Positions 36,198 through 43,996 of a DNA stretch of 64,000 bases are shown here, one piece after another. A program made the position numbers and the translations under genes. The notes below the pieces were generated by a model that saw only the letters and a list, made by a program, of their open reading frames with translations, was not told the DNA's origin and did not search any database. Source of the stretch: a virus; the IMG/VR virus record IMGVR_UViG_3300029989_000016, positions 1 through 64,000 of that record, one strand, 5' to 3'. The first letter of the stretch is position 1. Each line of letters starts with the position of its first letter.

Positions 36198-36243
36198 TAA
36201 TTAAAACCGGGCGGCGAAGGTCGCCCTTATCGGAGAATATAGA

Positions 36244-36546
36244 ATGGATAAGAAAGAAAAGAAAATGACGCCCTTTGTAATGGGCCACTGCCGCGACGCG
36301 GCAGAAAAGCTGGATGCCTGCATTTTCTCTGATGATATGCTTGCAGGCGCGCAAGGACGCGACGCCCTGAGCGCCTATATCAAGCGCTGGAAGAAGGCAA
36401 TTAAAACTGCTGAATCCAGCAGCGTATCCGACCTGCGCGATGATGTCGAACGGCTCAACAAGGCGCTTGACTTTGCGTTCAATCAGCTGCCAGTCCACGG
36501 AGAAGCGCGTAAGCATGTTACGAGACTACGCGAGGACGTTCTGTGA
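36244..36546 (+). CDS. Hypothetical helical protein
   Basis: The 100-residue, charged, helical protein (LRDDVERLNKALDFAFNQLP) resembles a short coiled coil. It follows a GGAGAATATAG leader. Its stop overlaps a GTG start downstream. Confidence 0.55.
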   Translation: MDKKEKKMTPFVMGHCRDAAEKLDACIFSDDMLAGAQGRDALSAYIKRWKKAIKTAESSSVSDLRDDVERLNKALDFAFNQLPVHGEARKHVTRLREDVL

Positions 36547-36752
36547 AAGACCCAATTACATCCGGTGCGATCAGCGCCCTGTTCCTCTTCGTCGGAATAG
36601 CGGCTGGCAGCCAGCTGCACAAAATTAACCAGACGCTGCCGACTGCGCCGCCTGCCCTCGTCGTATCGATCAGCGGCCCGCAAGGCCCGGTGTCTATGAA
36701 CTGCTTCATGGCCGCATCTCCTATGAAGGAAAATGAAAATGCAAGTAAGTAA
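36543..36752 (+). CDS. Small membrane protein, GTG start
   Basis: The 69-residue product starts at GTG 36543, overlapping the previous stop (GTGA). One hydrophobic span (about 6-22) is followed by a proline-rich external part with ISGPQGPVS. Function unknown. Confidence 0.5.
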   Translation: MKDPITSGAISALFLFVGIAAGSQLHKINQTLPTAPPALVVSISGPQGPVSMNCFMAASPMKENENASK

Positions 36753-36927
36753 AATGGAAAACAAGCCGCGAATTGCCATGATCAATGGCAAGTTCGAAGC
36801 GATCTATAGCGGCCCTATCCCTGGCATGGTGCTGCTGCATGTGGTAAATCTGGTGTACGCCCTTAACTTCGCCCGAATGATGGAAGCAATTGCGTCAGAA
36901 AGCGACGTAATTGTACTGGCGGCGTAA
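36739..36927 (+). CDS. Small hypothetical protein
   Basis: I choose ATG 36739, eight bases after AAGGA, rather than ATG 36733, which is too close to that site. The product has 62 residues with a hydrophobic middle (GMVLLHVVNLVYALNFA). It overlaps both neighbours. Confidence 0.5.
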   Translation: MQVSKMENKPRIAMINGKFEAIYSGPIPGMVLLHVVNLVYALNFARMMEAIASESDVIVLAA

Positions 36928-37679
36928 TGGCTAAGAAACCGAACGTCATCGCGGGCATCGTATCACTAAAGCCGTCTGCATCGCCGGAGATTATTTCTGA
37001 TCTGGTTAAGCTGCACGATGATAAAAAGATAGTCTCTGGCGGGTGTCGTGGCGGTAAGTCGATGGCCGCTAAGGGATATGAGCGCACCGTAAGCGAACAT
37101 CTTGCACGGTCGTTCCAGCTTTCCACGCCAGGATTGCCTGCGCGTTACGGAATGCTTAACGACCGTGGCCCGGTAGTTTGCGGCATTGGGCCGACGTTCA
37201 CGAATATGGCAAATGCAGTCTGGGCGCAAAAGAGCCGCGAGGATATTCTCGCGGATATCAATCTAGGAAAGGAGTTTTTGATGAAAGAATCAAATTGGCT
37301 TAACGATAATGCCGCTACGGCGCAGCGCCTTAATTCGGAAGCTCTGGAGTCGCAGGCGGCTGAGCACGCCGAATACCTTAAGAGCCTGGGCCGTGCGCCT
37401 TCATACGGACACGTTGTAGTGCAAATCGGCACGCCGCCCGCAAGCTGCTCTGTTGCCGAGCGCTACGGAGTCGCCTATATTAATGACCAGCTTCGGGCCT
37501 TGCGTCTGGACCACTGGAAGAAGCACGGCGAGTGGCGAGATATCCAGTATATGTTCGGTATGGATGCTGCGGTGATCGAAAACGCGCGAAATATGGCCGA
37601 ATGGCATCTTAAGGCCGTCCAGACGCTCAACAGCATCGTAACCGGAACCGCCGAACAGGACGATGCGGCAGTCGCCTGA
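36927..37679 (+). CDS. Hypothetical protein
   Basis: The 250-residue protein is partly helical. GGCRGGKS near residues 38-45 resembles a P-loop, but no Walker B or other NTPase motif follows, so I do not call it an ATPase. It is the last long gene of the cluster. No family recognised. Confidence 0.55.
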   Translation: MAKKPNVIAGIVSLKPSASPEIISDLVKLHDDKKIVSGGCRGGKSMAAKGYERTVSEHLARSFQLSTPGLPARYGMLNDRGPVVCGIGPTFTNMANAVWAQKSREDILADINLGKEFLMKESNWLNDNAATAQRLNSEALESQAAEHAEYLKSLGRAPSYGHVVVQIGTPPASCSVAERYGVAYINDQLRALRLDHWKKHGEWRDIQYMFGMDAAVIENARNMAEWHLKAVQTLNSIVTGTAEQDDAAVA

Positions 37680-37761
37680 ATCGCAGGGAAAACGTAGTAC
37701 GTTAATCCCTATCTTGGAGACTTCCTGGGCAATATAATTATGCTTCTTAACGGGAGGCATA

Positions 37762-37950
37762 ATGGCAAATACGCCCATAGAAATTTTGGTGGACGCGCAG
37801 AAGGCGATAGGAGGCGCACTATCGATTGACCGGCAATTATTCGTTAGCGAGCATTATTTGAGTCTGGTGGAATTCCTTTCCAGCGACAGGGGCCGGGCGT
37901 CGGTGGTTCTTTTCGTTGACGCATGGCGAGCGCATAAAACCGATACATAA
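37762..37950 (+). CDS. Small hypothetical protein
   Basis: The product has 62 residues behind a strong GGGAGG site. It is amphipathic, with no motif. A perfect terminator follows two bases after the stop, which supports a real short gene. Confidence 0.6.
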   Translation: MANTPIEILVDAQKAIGGALSIDRQLFVSEHYLSLVEFLSSDRGRASVVLFVDAWRAHKTDT

Positions 37951-37951
37951 C

Positions 37952-37981
37952 AAAAGGCCCACTAGCGATAGTGGGCCTTTT
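37952..37981. terminator. Strong bidirectional terminator
   Basis: A 13-base perfect stem (AAAAGGCCCACTA with its complement) around GCGA, with A and T runs on both sides. It ends the plus-strand cluster and the minus-strand gene at 38091. Confidence 0.9.
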
Positions 37982-38090
37982 CTATTGCGCTATGCTAGAT
38001 GCCTGCAATGATGACGCATCTTGGCAATATCGCTGATGAGTTCGTTGACTGCGGCAAAAACTTGTCTTTCGAACTCATCAATTTCGTGCG

Positions 38091-39140
38091 CTAGGTACGC
38101 ACGTTCACAGGGTTCGCAGTCTGCGCGCCGGTCGTCGTCGCGCCGGTATTTCCGATGATCATGTTGCTGTTCGTCGCCACGGCGTTTTGCAAACCCGCTA
38201 CCACTGCCGCAAGCTGGTTAAAGCCGACAACCAGTTGTTGCTGTTGTTGCTGCGCCTGGGCTTGGGCTTGGTTCTGGTTGACGTTCTGGGTGACCGTGAC
38301 TTCAACTTCACGCTGGCGACCCAACAGGCGATCTTCCAGTCCACGAGATTCGGCAATTGTCAATTGACGTTGCAGGTTCGCATCGTTGATCGACTGGATC
38401 AGGGCGCGGGTTTTGTCGCCATCGTTGTTGACGACTTGACTGAGAGCGTAGGTGTTTTGCACCATTGCCGTACCCAGATTTGCCACGGCCAGATTGGTCG
38501 CTGCCGAAGTGGCGTTAACGGTATCCTTCACCGTTTCCCCTACTGCGATGATGCCAGCCGTTGCCGTCGAAATTGCAGAATTCGTGTTGGCGAATCCCTG
38601 GATGTTCGAAATGGCATAGGCGCTCGCCTGACCAGAAAGGGCAGCTTGCGCACCGGCAAGCGCCAGCTGTACTTGGCCTTCGTTGTATGGAATGGCGGCT
38701 TCGATGCGGCCCAATTGCGACATAACTGCCGTGTTGTTCGCCGATTCCGTTACGCCTGCAAGGGCTGCTGTCAGTTGCGTCGGCGTTACGCAGCCCTCGA
38801 CAGGGCCGACGCCGCGACCGTCGTTACCAAGCAGTCCGCGACCACCCAGGAGCGCCCCGCCCAGCACGCCGCCGAGCAGACCAGCACCCAGGCCCGCGCC
38901 AGCGCCTGCACCCGCACCGCTTACGCCGTTACCGCCCATCATCATCGGCAGCATTGCGCCCATGGGATTCGTTTCGAAAATGTTTTTTACGTTTACTGGT
39001 TCCGTCATTTCTTGTGCCTCTTTCGTTTGATTTTCATGCGTTTGCGCGGCTACCTGCGTGCCTGGAACTTCCCGGCTTTCGTAATGCGATTTGTGCGCAA
39101 TTTGCGAATGAACGGGCATTTCTTGCTCATGTATTTCCAT
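38091..39140 (-). CDS. Low-complexity Gly/Ala/Gln-rich protein
   Basis: The 349-residue protein is alone on the minus strand within the plus-strand cluster. After a charged start comes a glycine/leucine-rich block (about 70-107: GAGAGAGLGAGLLGG), an alanine-rich helical middle (120-260), and a Q/N stretch (NVNQNQAQAQAQQQQQQ, about 285-301). It could be an unusual virion or internal-head protein, or a membrane-active one. A second open frame runs past its stop (see findings). Confidence 0.6.
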   Translation of the reverse strand: MEIHEQEMPVHSQIAHKSHYESREVPGTQVAAQTHENQTKEAQEMTEPVNVKNIFETNPMGAMLPMMMGGNGVSGAGAGAGAGLGAGLLGGVLGGALLGGRGLLGNDGRGVGPVEGCVTPTQLTAALAGVTESANNTAVMSQLGRIEAAIPYNEGQVQLALAGAQAALSGQASAYAISNIQGFANTNSAISTATAGIIAVGETVKDTVNATSAATNLAVANLGTAMVQNTYALSQVVNNDGDKTRALIQSINDANLQRQLTIAESRGLEDRLLGRQREVEVTVTQNVNQNQAQAQAQQQQQQLVVGFNQLAAVVAGLQNAVATNSNMIIGNTGATTTGAQTANPVNVRT

Positions 39141-39210
39141 TAAAATTCTCCTTAATCGCTAAGGCGACGCTTAATAATAACCTTCAGAACGTAATGCGAA
39201 ATGGGGATAT

Positions 39211-39420
39211 ATGCAGGACGAAATTAAGAGCGTGGGACGACCTAGGATCAATAGTGACCAGGATTTCGCTCTAGATAATTACAATGCCAGGATAATGGCG
39301 CGGCAGGCCCGCAAGGCGAGGCGAATAGGTAACGGCAATCTGTCGGAGGGTATCCGAATCGTGATAGATGCATACGACGAATCGGCCACGAAGCAAGGTG
39401 ACGACGCGTTGCCGAAGTAG
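39211..39420 (+). CDS. Small DNA-binding-like protein (ribbon-helix-helix type, putative)
   Basis: The 69-residue basic protein contains GRPRI and ARRIGNGNLSEGIRIVIDAY, which resembles the helix pair of Arc/CopG-type repressors. It lies divergent to the low-complexity gene, 70 bases apart, so it could control that gene. GGGGAT precedes the ATG. Confidence 0.5.
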   Translation: MQDEIKSVGRPRINSDQDFALDNYNARIMARQARKARRIGNGNLSEGIRIVIDAYDESATKQGDDALPK

Positions 39421-39466
39421 TTGATATCGGGCATACTATTTACTCTAACCATGATGAGGAATTAGT

Positions 39467-39661
39467 ATGATACATGCACCAAAAACGTTGACTGAGGTGA
39501 TGTTATGGCATAGCAATAACGCCGTGGCATTGCAGATCGCAGCGCAAGAAATTTTCGACAATCCAAAGTGCATGCCGTACGATCTGAAGTCGGGCAAGGA
39601 TAAGCAGGAAATGTCCAGGTTCCATATGGCCGCTGCCGAGTTGATCCAGAAAAGTATTTAA
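39467..39661 (+). CDS. Small hypothetical protein
   Basis: The product has 64 residues behind TGAGGA. It is helical, with no motif. It comes before the next copy of the promoter-leader element. Confidence 0.5.
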   Translation: MIHAPKTLTEVMLWHSNNAVALQIAAQEIFDNPKCMPYDLKSGKDKQEMSRFHMAAAELIQKSI

Positions 39662-39702
39662 TTAATTCCACTATAGCCCTTCCCTTTCCATTAAGGGTGG
39701 GC

Positions 39703-39719
39703 TATAATTCTTTGTATCG
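39703..39719 (+). promoter_or_regulatory. Recurrent promoter/leader motif, diverged copy
   Basis: TATAATTCTTTGTATCG corresponds to TATAATTCTTGTATTGG of the other copies with one inserted T. It is followed by GAGAATGGAAATAAAATG. Confidence 0.55.
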
Positions 39720-39758
39720 GCGCTTCGCAGGCCGCAACTAGACGAGAATGGAAATAAA

Positions 39759-39986
39759 ATGACTTTGACTGAGCGCCATCAAGTCTACCTTGCCCGCAGA
39801 ATCTGCCGGGCGGAGGATCAGGCCAAGTTCATCCGAAAGAATAAAGTCCAGATGACGCCTTTCCTGCTGGAGCTTATCGAAGCCCTTCCGCGCCTTCTGA
39901 ATCTTCACTGCATCGCCCTTGCCGAAGCAATCGCCGTAGCGCAATGCGGCGGAAGTCCAAACCGTTTTAACAACCCAAAGGAGTAA
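39759..39986 (+). CDS. Small hypothetical protein
   Basis: The 75-residue product is basic and helical (QVYLARRICRAEDQAKFIRK). It starts in the common leader GAGAATGGAAATAAAATG. AAAGGAG near its end forms the ribosome site of the next gene. Confidence 0.55.
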   Translation: MTLTERHQVYLARRICRAEDQAKFIRKNKVQMTPFLLELIEALPRLLNLHCIALAEAIAVAQCGGSPNRFNNPKE

Positions 39987-39990
39987 CGCC

Positions 39991-40818
39991 ATGGATCGCC
40001 CTTATTTCTCCGCTGAAGCAATTTTGATTGAAATGTTCGGAACTATCGAACACGTATCCAGAAAGCGCATCGAAGATCGTGCGTCCGAATGGTCGGACGC
40101 AAGCTTTCTTGAGCATTGCAAAGAGCGCGACCCGGTAAGGTATTCGGCTGCGATTACGCGCTTGAAAGACCCCGCACGCGACACACGAGAATCGATGGAC
40201 TCTAACGTCCAGTTCGCATTCACGGCGCAGCAAATCCTGGCCGTGATGTTCGGTGCTATCGGAATCGATAAGGCGAAGGCTCGCAACGGCTGCGCGATCT
40301 ATACGGATGAGGATTTTGTGGACTACATGCGCTCCTACGCACCTAGCAAATATAAGGCGGCTATCGACTGGCTGGACACTCAGCTGGATGCCGCCAACGG
40401 GATCGTTAAGGCACAGCCCGCTATTAAGGGCGGCAAGATCATAGTGGATATCGCGCCGGTCGTAGGAACCGCCGAACAGATCGATATCAGCCGCGCCGTT
40501 ATGCGACAGCGGGCATTCATAGACACTCCTACGTCGAACGCAGCGCAATACCCTGACCGTCCTGCACCGGTAATCGCCGGTAAAATGGACGCCATGAGCG
40601 ATCAAATGGCGGCATTCGTTGACGCGCTGTCGGCGATGGAATCCGCGCTTACGGTCGTGCTGCGTCCTAGTGACGTTACGGTGCAGACGGGCGATACAGG
40701 CCCGATCCCTCCGAAGCCCTCGCAATCTGCCGTCGCGCATTCCCTGGACGATCTTATCGGGCAGTGTAAGCGCGCAACGAATTACGTGATCGAGCTTACG
40801 GATCGCATCGAAGTATAG
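39991..40818 (+). CDS. Hypothetical protein
   Basis: The 275-residue protein seems to have two related N-terminal units: YFSAEAILIEMFGTIEHVSRKRIEDRA and FTAQQILAVMFGAIGIDKAKARNG both show an AxxILxxMFG helix followed by a short basic helix, about 70 residues apart. The C-terminal part is less structured and ends in a helix. Function unknown. Confidence 0.55.
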   Translation: MDRPYFSAEAILIEMFGTIEHVSRKRIEDRASEWSDASFLEHCKERDPVRYSAAITRLKDPARDTRESMDSNVQFAFTAQQILAVMFGAIGIDKAKARNGCAIYTDEDFVDYMRSYAPSKYKAAIDWLDTQLDAANGIVKAQPAIKGGKIIVDIAPVVGTAEQIDISRAVMRQRAFIDTPTSNAAQYPDRPAPVIAGKMDAMSDQMAAFVDALSAMESALTVVLRPSDVTVQTGDTGPIPPKPSQSAVAHSLDDLIGQCKRATNYVIELTDRIEV

Positions 40819-40836
40819 ACGTAAATTATTTTCACT

Positions 40837-40870
40837 AAATACCCAGAACGCAAAGCAATTCTGGGTATTT
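40837..40870 (+). terminator. Hairpin before the 40.9 kb promoter
   Basis: A 12-base perfect stem (AAATACCCAGAA with TTCTGGGTATTT) around a 10-base loop. Its right arm runs up to the following -10 box, so terminator and promoter are joined. Confidence 0.7.
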
Positions 40871-40875
40871 CCATA

Positions 40876-40895
40876 TATAATACTTGTATTGGAAG
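40876..40895 (+). promoter_or_regulatory. Recurrent promoter/leader motif
   Basis: TATAATACTTGTATTGGAAG is identical to 42103-42122 and nearly so to 31422. It leads directly to a CTGGAG site and ATG 40918. Confidence 0.7.
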
Positions 40896-40917
40896 CAAAC
40901 AGCCCTGGAGAAATAAA

Positions 40918-41070
40918 ATGAACAAGAACTTCAAATTCACCGTAGTCGATAACGTAACCCGCCGCGCACGTCAAGTAACGGCAATCGCAAAAACCCAGAA
41001 GGCAGCGCAAACATACATCAACGAAGCATACAAAGGTTGCTCGTCGTGCTTCCTGTGTATCGAAGCTTAA
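40918..41070 (+). CDS. Small basic protein (50 residues)
   Basis: ATG 40918 follows CTGGAGAAATAAA. The product MNKNFKFTVVDNVTRRARQV is basic; three cysteines near the end (GCSSCFLC) could bind metal. It follows the strongest promoter motif, so a high level of expression early in infection is likely (inference). Confidence 0.55.
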   Translation: MNKNFKFTVVDNVTRRARQVTAIAKTQKAAQTYINEAYKGCSSCFLCIEA

Positions 41071-41095
41071 TTAATAACCGAACTGGAGAATGGAA

Positions 41096-41296
41096 ATGCA
41101 AAGACTTACGACTATGGGTATAAGCGAAGGCAAAGCCACCGAAGCTATCATGGACGCCTGCCGCGCCAACGAATCCCGCCAGCCAAAGGGCGGCGTAACG
41201 TTCATGCTCTGCGCAGACGGTAGCCATACGGCAGCACTGCGCGACGAAAACGGCATCGTCGTTGCTCTTGCGAACGTTGACGAATTCGATAACTGA
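41096..41296 (+). CDS. Small hypothetical protein
   Basis: I prefer ATG 41096, seven bases after GGAG, to the in-frame ATG 41090, which lies inside the leader. The product has 66 residues with a strand-rich second half. The same ATGGAAATG leader occurs before 41311. Confidence 0.5.
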   Translation: MQRLTTMGISEGKATEAIMDACRANESRQPKGGVTFMLCADGSHTAALRDENGIVVALANVDEFDN

Positions 41297-41310
41297 TCTG
41301 GAGAATGGAA

Positions 41311-41589
41311 ATGGAAACTATCATCATAGCAGTCGGAGTTATGCCAGCCGAAGAAGAACACGATCTGCGCAAGCTTTCCCGCGATGCGCGGCAGGACTTA
41401 GTAAAGTCTCTGCGCGAGTCGGCTGACGTAAAGTTCACGGCCTACCAACGCTGCACGCGGCAGGCGGGCGCATCGGACGACGTTTGCTCGATCCTTTACG
41501 GCGAATACCAGGATGCCGCAGCAAGGGCGCAGGCCGTCGCACGGATCGACCACGAAATAATGAACCCGTGGGCTTATCCTAAGCTTTAA
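41311..41589 (+). CDS. Small hypothetical protein
   Basis: The start at ATG 41311 gives 92 residues, charged and helical (DLRKLSRDARQDLVKSLRES). The leader CTGGAGAATGGAAATG is the same as before 41096. A terminator follows. Confidence 0.55.
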   Translation: METIIIAVGVMPAEEEHDLRKLSRDARQDLVKSLRESADVKFTAYQRCTRQAGASDDVCSILYGEYQDAAARAQAVARIDHEIMNPWAYPKL

Positions 41590-41598
41590 TTCCAAACT

Positions 41599-41619
41599 GC
41601 CCCGCACGACGGGGCTTTT
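41599..41619 (+). terminator. Terminator GCCCCG-CGGGGC-TTTT
   Basis: A 6-base stem with loop CACGA and TTTT, the same element as at 31708 and in part at 42526, each time followed by CCAGTA. Confidence 0.65.
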
Positions 41620-41666
41620 CCAGTAAGAGGTCGCGCATTCCGTGCGGCATTACTAGGATATCAAAA

Positions 41667-42050
41667 ATGAAAACGTTCCTCAAAGTCTCCATTGCAGCAG
41701 TTCTGGCCCTGTCGGTGGTCGGTTGCTCCAACGATGCTGACGTTGCATCGAAAAATCTGTCGAAAGACGCGGACAACTTCAAAATCAATCGACGGGTGAT
41801 CTTCTACAACGGCATTACCTCCGAGTATATGCTCAGTATCGAAGGGCTTTGCGCTCTGGATGCCGATTCCAGCCGCAAGATCACCGTCACCTGCAAGACC
41901 GGCAAGGATGAATACAAAAAGCACTACCTTGGCCTGTCGGATAACGTCACTTACTTCATCGAACAGATGCAACCGGCCAAAGTCGGCGTACATTTCTACA
42001 AAGTAACGTTCAAGCCGTCCGTTATACTGCCGGATATCGAAGTTCGTTAA
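41667..42050 (+). CDS. Beta-sandwich lipoprotein
   Basis: The 127-residue product has a signal peptide with lipobox VVGC (cysteine at 20). The mature part (NLSKDADNFKINRRVIFYNG, MLSIEGLCAL, GLSDNVTYFIEQMQPA, HFYKVTFKP) matches a phage beta-sandwich lipoprotein family. It should sit in the periplasm or outer membrane. Such lipoproteins are often thought to act in superinfection exclusion; no test is possible here. Confidence 0.75.
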   Translation: MKTFLKVSIAAVLALSVVGCSNDADVASKNLSKDADNFKINRRVIFYNGITSEYMLSIEGLCALDADSSRKITVTCKTGKDEYKKHYLGLSDNVTYFIEQMQPAKVGVHFYKVTFKPSVILPDIEVR

Positions 42051-42080
42051 TTTATTTTCATAATTAGTGGAAATAATCCT

Positions 42081-42122
42081 TTGAGTTCCAGTTTGCCTCC
42101 TCTATAATACTTGTATTGGAAG
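42081..42122 (+). promoter_or_regulatory. Promoter with recurrent leader motif
   Basis: TTGAGT, 16 bases and TATAAT, then ACTTGTATTGGAAG. This is the best formed copy, with both boxes visible. Confidence 0.75.
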
Positions 42123-42149
42123 CAAACAACCACTCTGGAGAAATAAAAA

Positions 42150-42299
42150 ATGAAATCTTACTTCGTAACCGTGCAAGCCAAACTGTTCACCATCAACCGT
42201 AGCGTGATGGCCGATGGCAAAGCAGAGGCGGCATCTAAGGTGGATCAGGACGGCGCGCTGTGGGTGTCGGTGGAAGAGTCCTGTTTCGATGAGGAATAA
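42150..42299 (+). CDS. Small protein (49 residues)
   Basis: ATG 42150 follows CTGGAG. The product MKSYFVTVQAKLFTINRSVM resembles a small beta hairpin plus helix. Its plan is close to the gene at 40918 (FKFTVVDN ... AKTQKAAQ versus YFVTVQAK ... GKAEAASK), and both follow the same promoter. Confidence 0.55.
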   Translation: MKSYFVTVQAKLFTINRSVMADGKAEAASKVDQDGALWVSVEESCFDEE

Positions 42300-42519
42300 T
42301 CAGACGGATAAGGAGCGTGACGCCGCGCTCCTTATAGAACAGGCTTTGATAGAAATAGATGCCATAGAGGCCGCAAAGCCAGTAAGCTACGCGGACGACA
42401 GCGAGCGTGAGTACTGGCTGAGGCGCAAGCTTACTATGAAGGATGCAAAGCCAAAGGCGAAACGTGCGGCGATGCTACTGCGCCAAGCGTGGGAAATTCT
42501 AGACCCATCGATAAAGTAG
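42289..42519 (+). CDS. Small helical protein
   Basis: I start it at ATG 42289, which overlaps the previous stop. The product has 76 residues, helical and charged (DAALLIEQALIEIDAIEAAK). No motif. Confidence 0.55.
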   Translation: MRNNQTDKERDAALLIEQALIEIDAIEAAKPVSYADDSEREYWLRRKLTMKDAKPKAKRAAMLLRQAWEILDPSIK

Positions 42520-42575
42520 AACACGCACCGCACGACGGGGATTTTCCAGTAGCAACTAACCAGAAAGGGACTAGA

Positions 42576-42788
42576 ATGATTAATCCAAGGCAAAAGTATC
42601 AAGTCCGCTTAGAAAGCGGCGAAGTCATCGTAAGTGCGCAAAGCATGTGGGGTATCTGCAACTGGCTGGAGACTAACGTTGCTTACGACGACCCGGCACG
42701 CGACGAGTACGCCGTACTCAAAGCTAGCGAGGCTATCGAAGGCAAGACGGTCTGGACTGTTCGCGCTAATTCGGCGGTGGCAGTATGA
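42576..42788 (+). CDS. Small hypothetical protein
   Basis: ATG 42576 follows AGAAAGGG. The product has 70 residues and opens with a beta hairpin (KYQVRLESGEVIVSAQ). It overlaps the cysteine-rich gene by 4 bases (ATGA). Confidence 0.55.
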   Translation: MINPRQKYQVRLESGEVIVSAQSMWGICNWLETNVAYDDPARDEYAVLKASEAIEGKTVWTVRANSAVAV

Positions 42789-43129
42789 AATGCACCTGCC
42801 CAGATGGTAAATGCCGGTGCGACGGATGCGACGGCCAATGTGAAAACTGCTGCATTGACGGATCGAGCGCACCTAAAGCGCCTTACAATCCCATCGACGG
42901 GGCGCGAACCCACCGTGAGCGCATGGATCGACACTACGCAATCCGAAAGCGCCAGGAACTCGTCGCGCAGGCCATCGCGGCAGTAGACCGAAACAAAGAA
43001 ACTTTCATCGCCCAGTGGATTATCCAGCATCCAGACGAGGATATCGGCGATTACGCGATGATGCATCAAAACGACTGGTCTGCTGACGGCCATCATGCTG
43101 TTAAATTCTGGATTGAAAAGAAAGTCTAA
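42785..43129 (+). CDS. Cysteine-rich small protein
   Basis: The 114-residue protein begins with eight cysteines in the first 23 residues (MKCTCPDGKCRCDGCDGQCENCC), able to bind one or two zinc ions. A helical part and an aromatic end follow. It could bind nucleic acid or a protein partner. Confidence 0.6.
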   Translation: MKCTCPDGKCRCDGCDGQCENCCIDGSSAPKAPYNPIDGARTHRERMDRHYAIRKRQELVAQAIAAVDRNKETFIAQWIIQHPDEDIGDYAMMHQNDWSADGHHAVKFWIEKKV

Positions 43130-43133
43130 TAAA

Positions 43134-43709
43134 ATGACCAAAGAAAACGAAGTGGAAGAAGTTCTGGCGATGTACGCCGTGGCAATCCGTATTATGACGG
43201 AAAAGGGTTATGTCGGATGGATGCCGTTCGGGTATGAGTCGTTAAAGGGCGGGCTGATCGTGACTGGTGGAGTGCCTCGTCCTATCCAGAAAGGCCCGCG
43301 CAAAGGTCAGATGACCTGGGACGCGAAAGACTCGTCTAAGTGCGTCGTTTCGTCGTCCGACTGCGATGCTTACGAACGCGACAGGCGGGCGCATAACGCG
43401 TTTAACGCCGTAGCGGTAGGTAAGGGTGGGGCGGCTCTTAAAAGTCGCATGCAGCACTTGCAGGCAGCGCTACGGGCTATGCAGGCGGCGCGGGAACTCG
43501 CAAAGCTTCCGGAACTGCACGGCATCAAGCTTTATTCAATGCCGCGAGAAATCACCGAATTGTTCTGCACTGCAAACGCCGAATTTATGGGCATAGCAAA
43601 GTCGTTTTGCTTTTCCGAGCGCGATGCGATCCGCGCTTGTGAGCTGTTCTTTAATAACGGCTCTGCCTCCGAGTCTCCTGTGGCGCATATGTTCGGAAAC
43701 TCCCGCTAA
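43134..43709 (+). CDS. Hypothetical protein
   Basis: Starting at ATG 43134 gives 191 residues. It is mixed in structure, with no motif recognised. It is the last gene of the plus-strand cluster and ends before a convergent terminator. Confidence 0.55.
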   Translation: MTKENEVEEVLAMYAVAIRIMTEKGYVGWMPFGYESLKGGLIVTGGVPRPIQKGPRKGQMTWDAKDSSKCVVSSSDCDAYERDRRAHNAFNAVAVGKGGAALKSRMQHLQAALRAMQAARELAKLPELHGIKLYSMPREITELFCTANAEFMGIAKSFCFSERDAIRACELFFNNGSASESPVAHMFGNSR

Positions 43710-43724
43710 ACATTACTGAAATAA

Positions 43725-43764
43725 CAAAAGCCCTGTAAATCTATCCAGACTTGCAGGGCTTTTG
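43725..43764. terminator. Bidirectional terminator
   Basis: CAAAAGCCCTG pairs with CAGGGCTTTTG across an 18-base loop, between convergent genes. Confidence 0.75.
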
Positions 43765-43786
43765 TTCGTCTAGCTATCGAGGCTGG

Positions 43787-43996
43787 CTATTCAGCGGCCT
43801 CGATAGCGTCGGCGAGTCGTTTGCGGGCGGCGTCGTCCCACGAAACAACTTGCTCCCATTCGGCGGCGGTCAGTTCCGTGCGTCCGTCAGCCTGCACGCG
43901 AGCGATAATGGCCGAAACGGCGGTGATCGACTGCGCCAGAGCGGTCAGCGACGCGGCCATGCGGGCGATTTCGGCGAGGGCGGCAATGACATTCAT
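43787..43996 (-). CDS. Small helical protein
   Basis: The 69-residue product is alanine-rich and helical (ALAEIARMAASLTALAQSITAV), then TELTAAEWEQVVSWDD. The hydrophobic part is not long enough for a sure membrane span. It overlaps the lipoprotein gene by 4 bases. Confidence 0.5.
   Translation of the reverse strand: MNVIAALAEIARMAASLTALAQSITAVSAIIARVQADGRTELTAAEWEQVVSWDDAARKRLADAIEAAE

Noticed and set aside
36927-37060. P-loop-like GGCRGGKS in the 250-residue protein
   Set aside because: No Walker B or other NTPase motif follows, and the flanking strands do not fit, so an ATPase call is not supported.
38187-39143. 318-residue plus-strand open frame
   Set aside because: It is antisense to the low-complexity minus-strand gene and has a composition set by that gene's repeats; it lacks a ribosome site.
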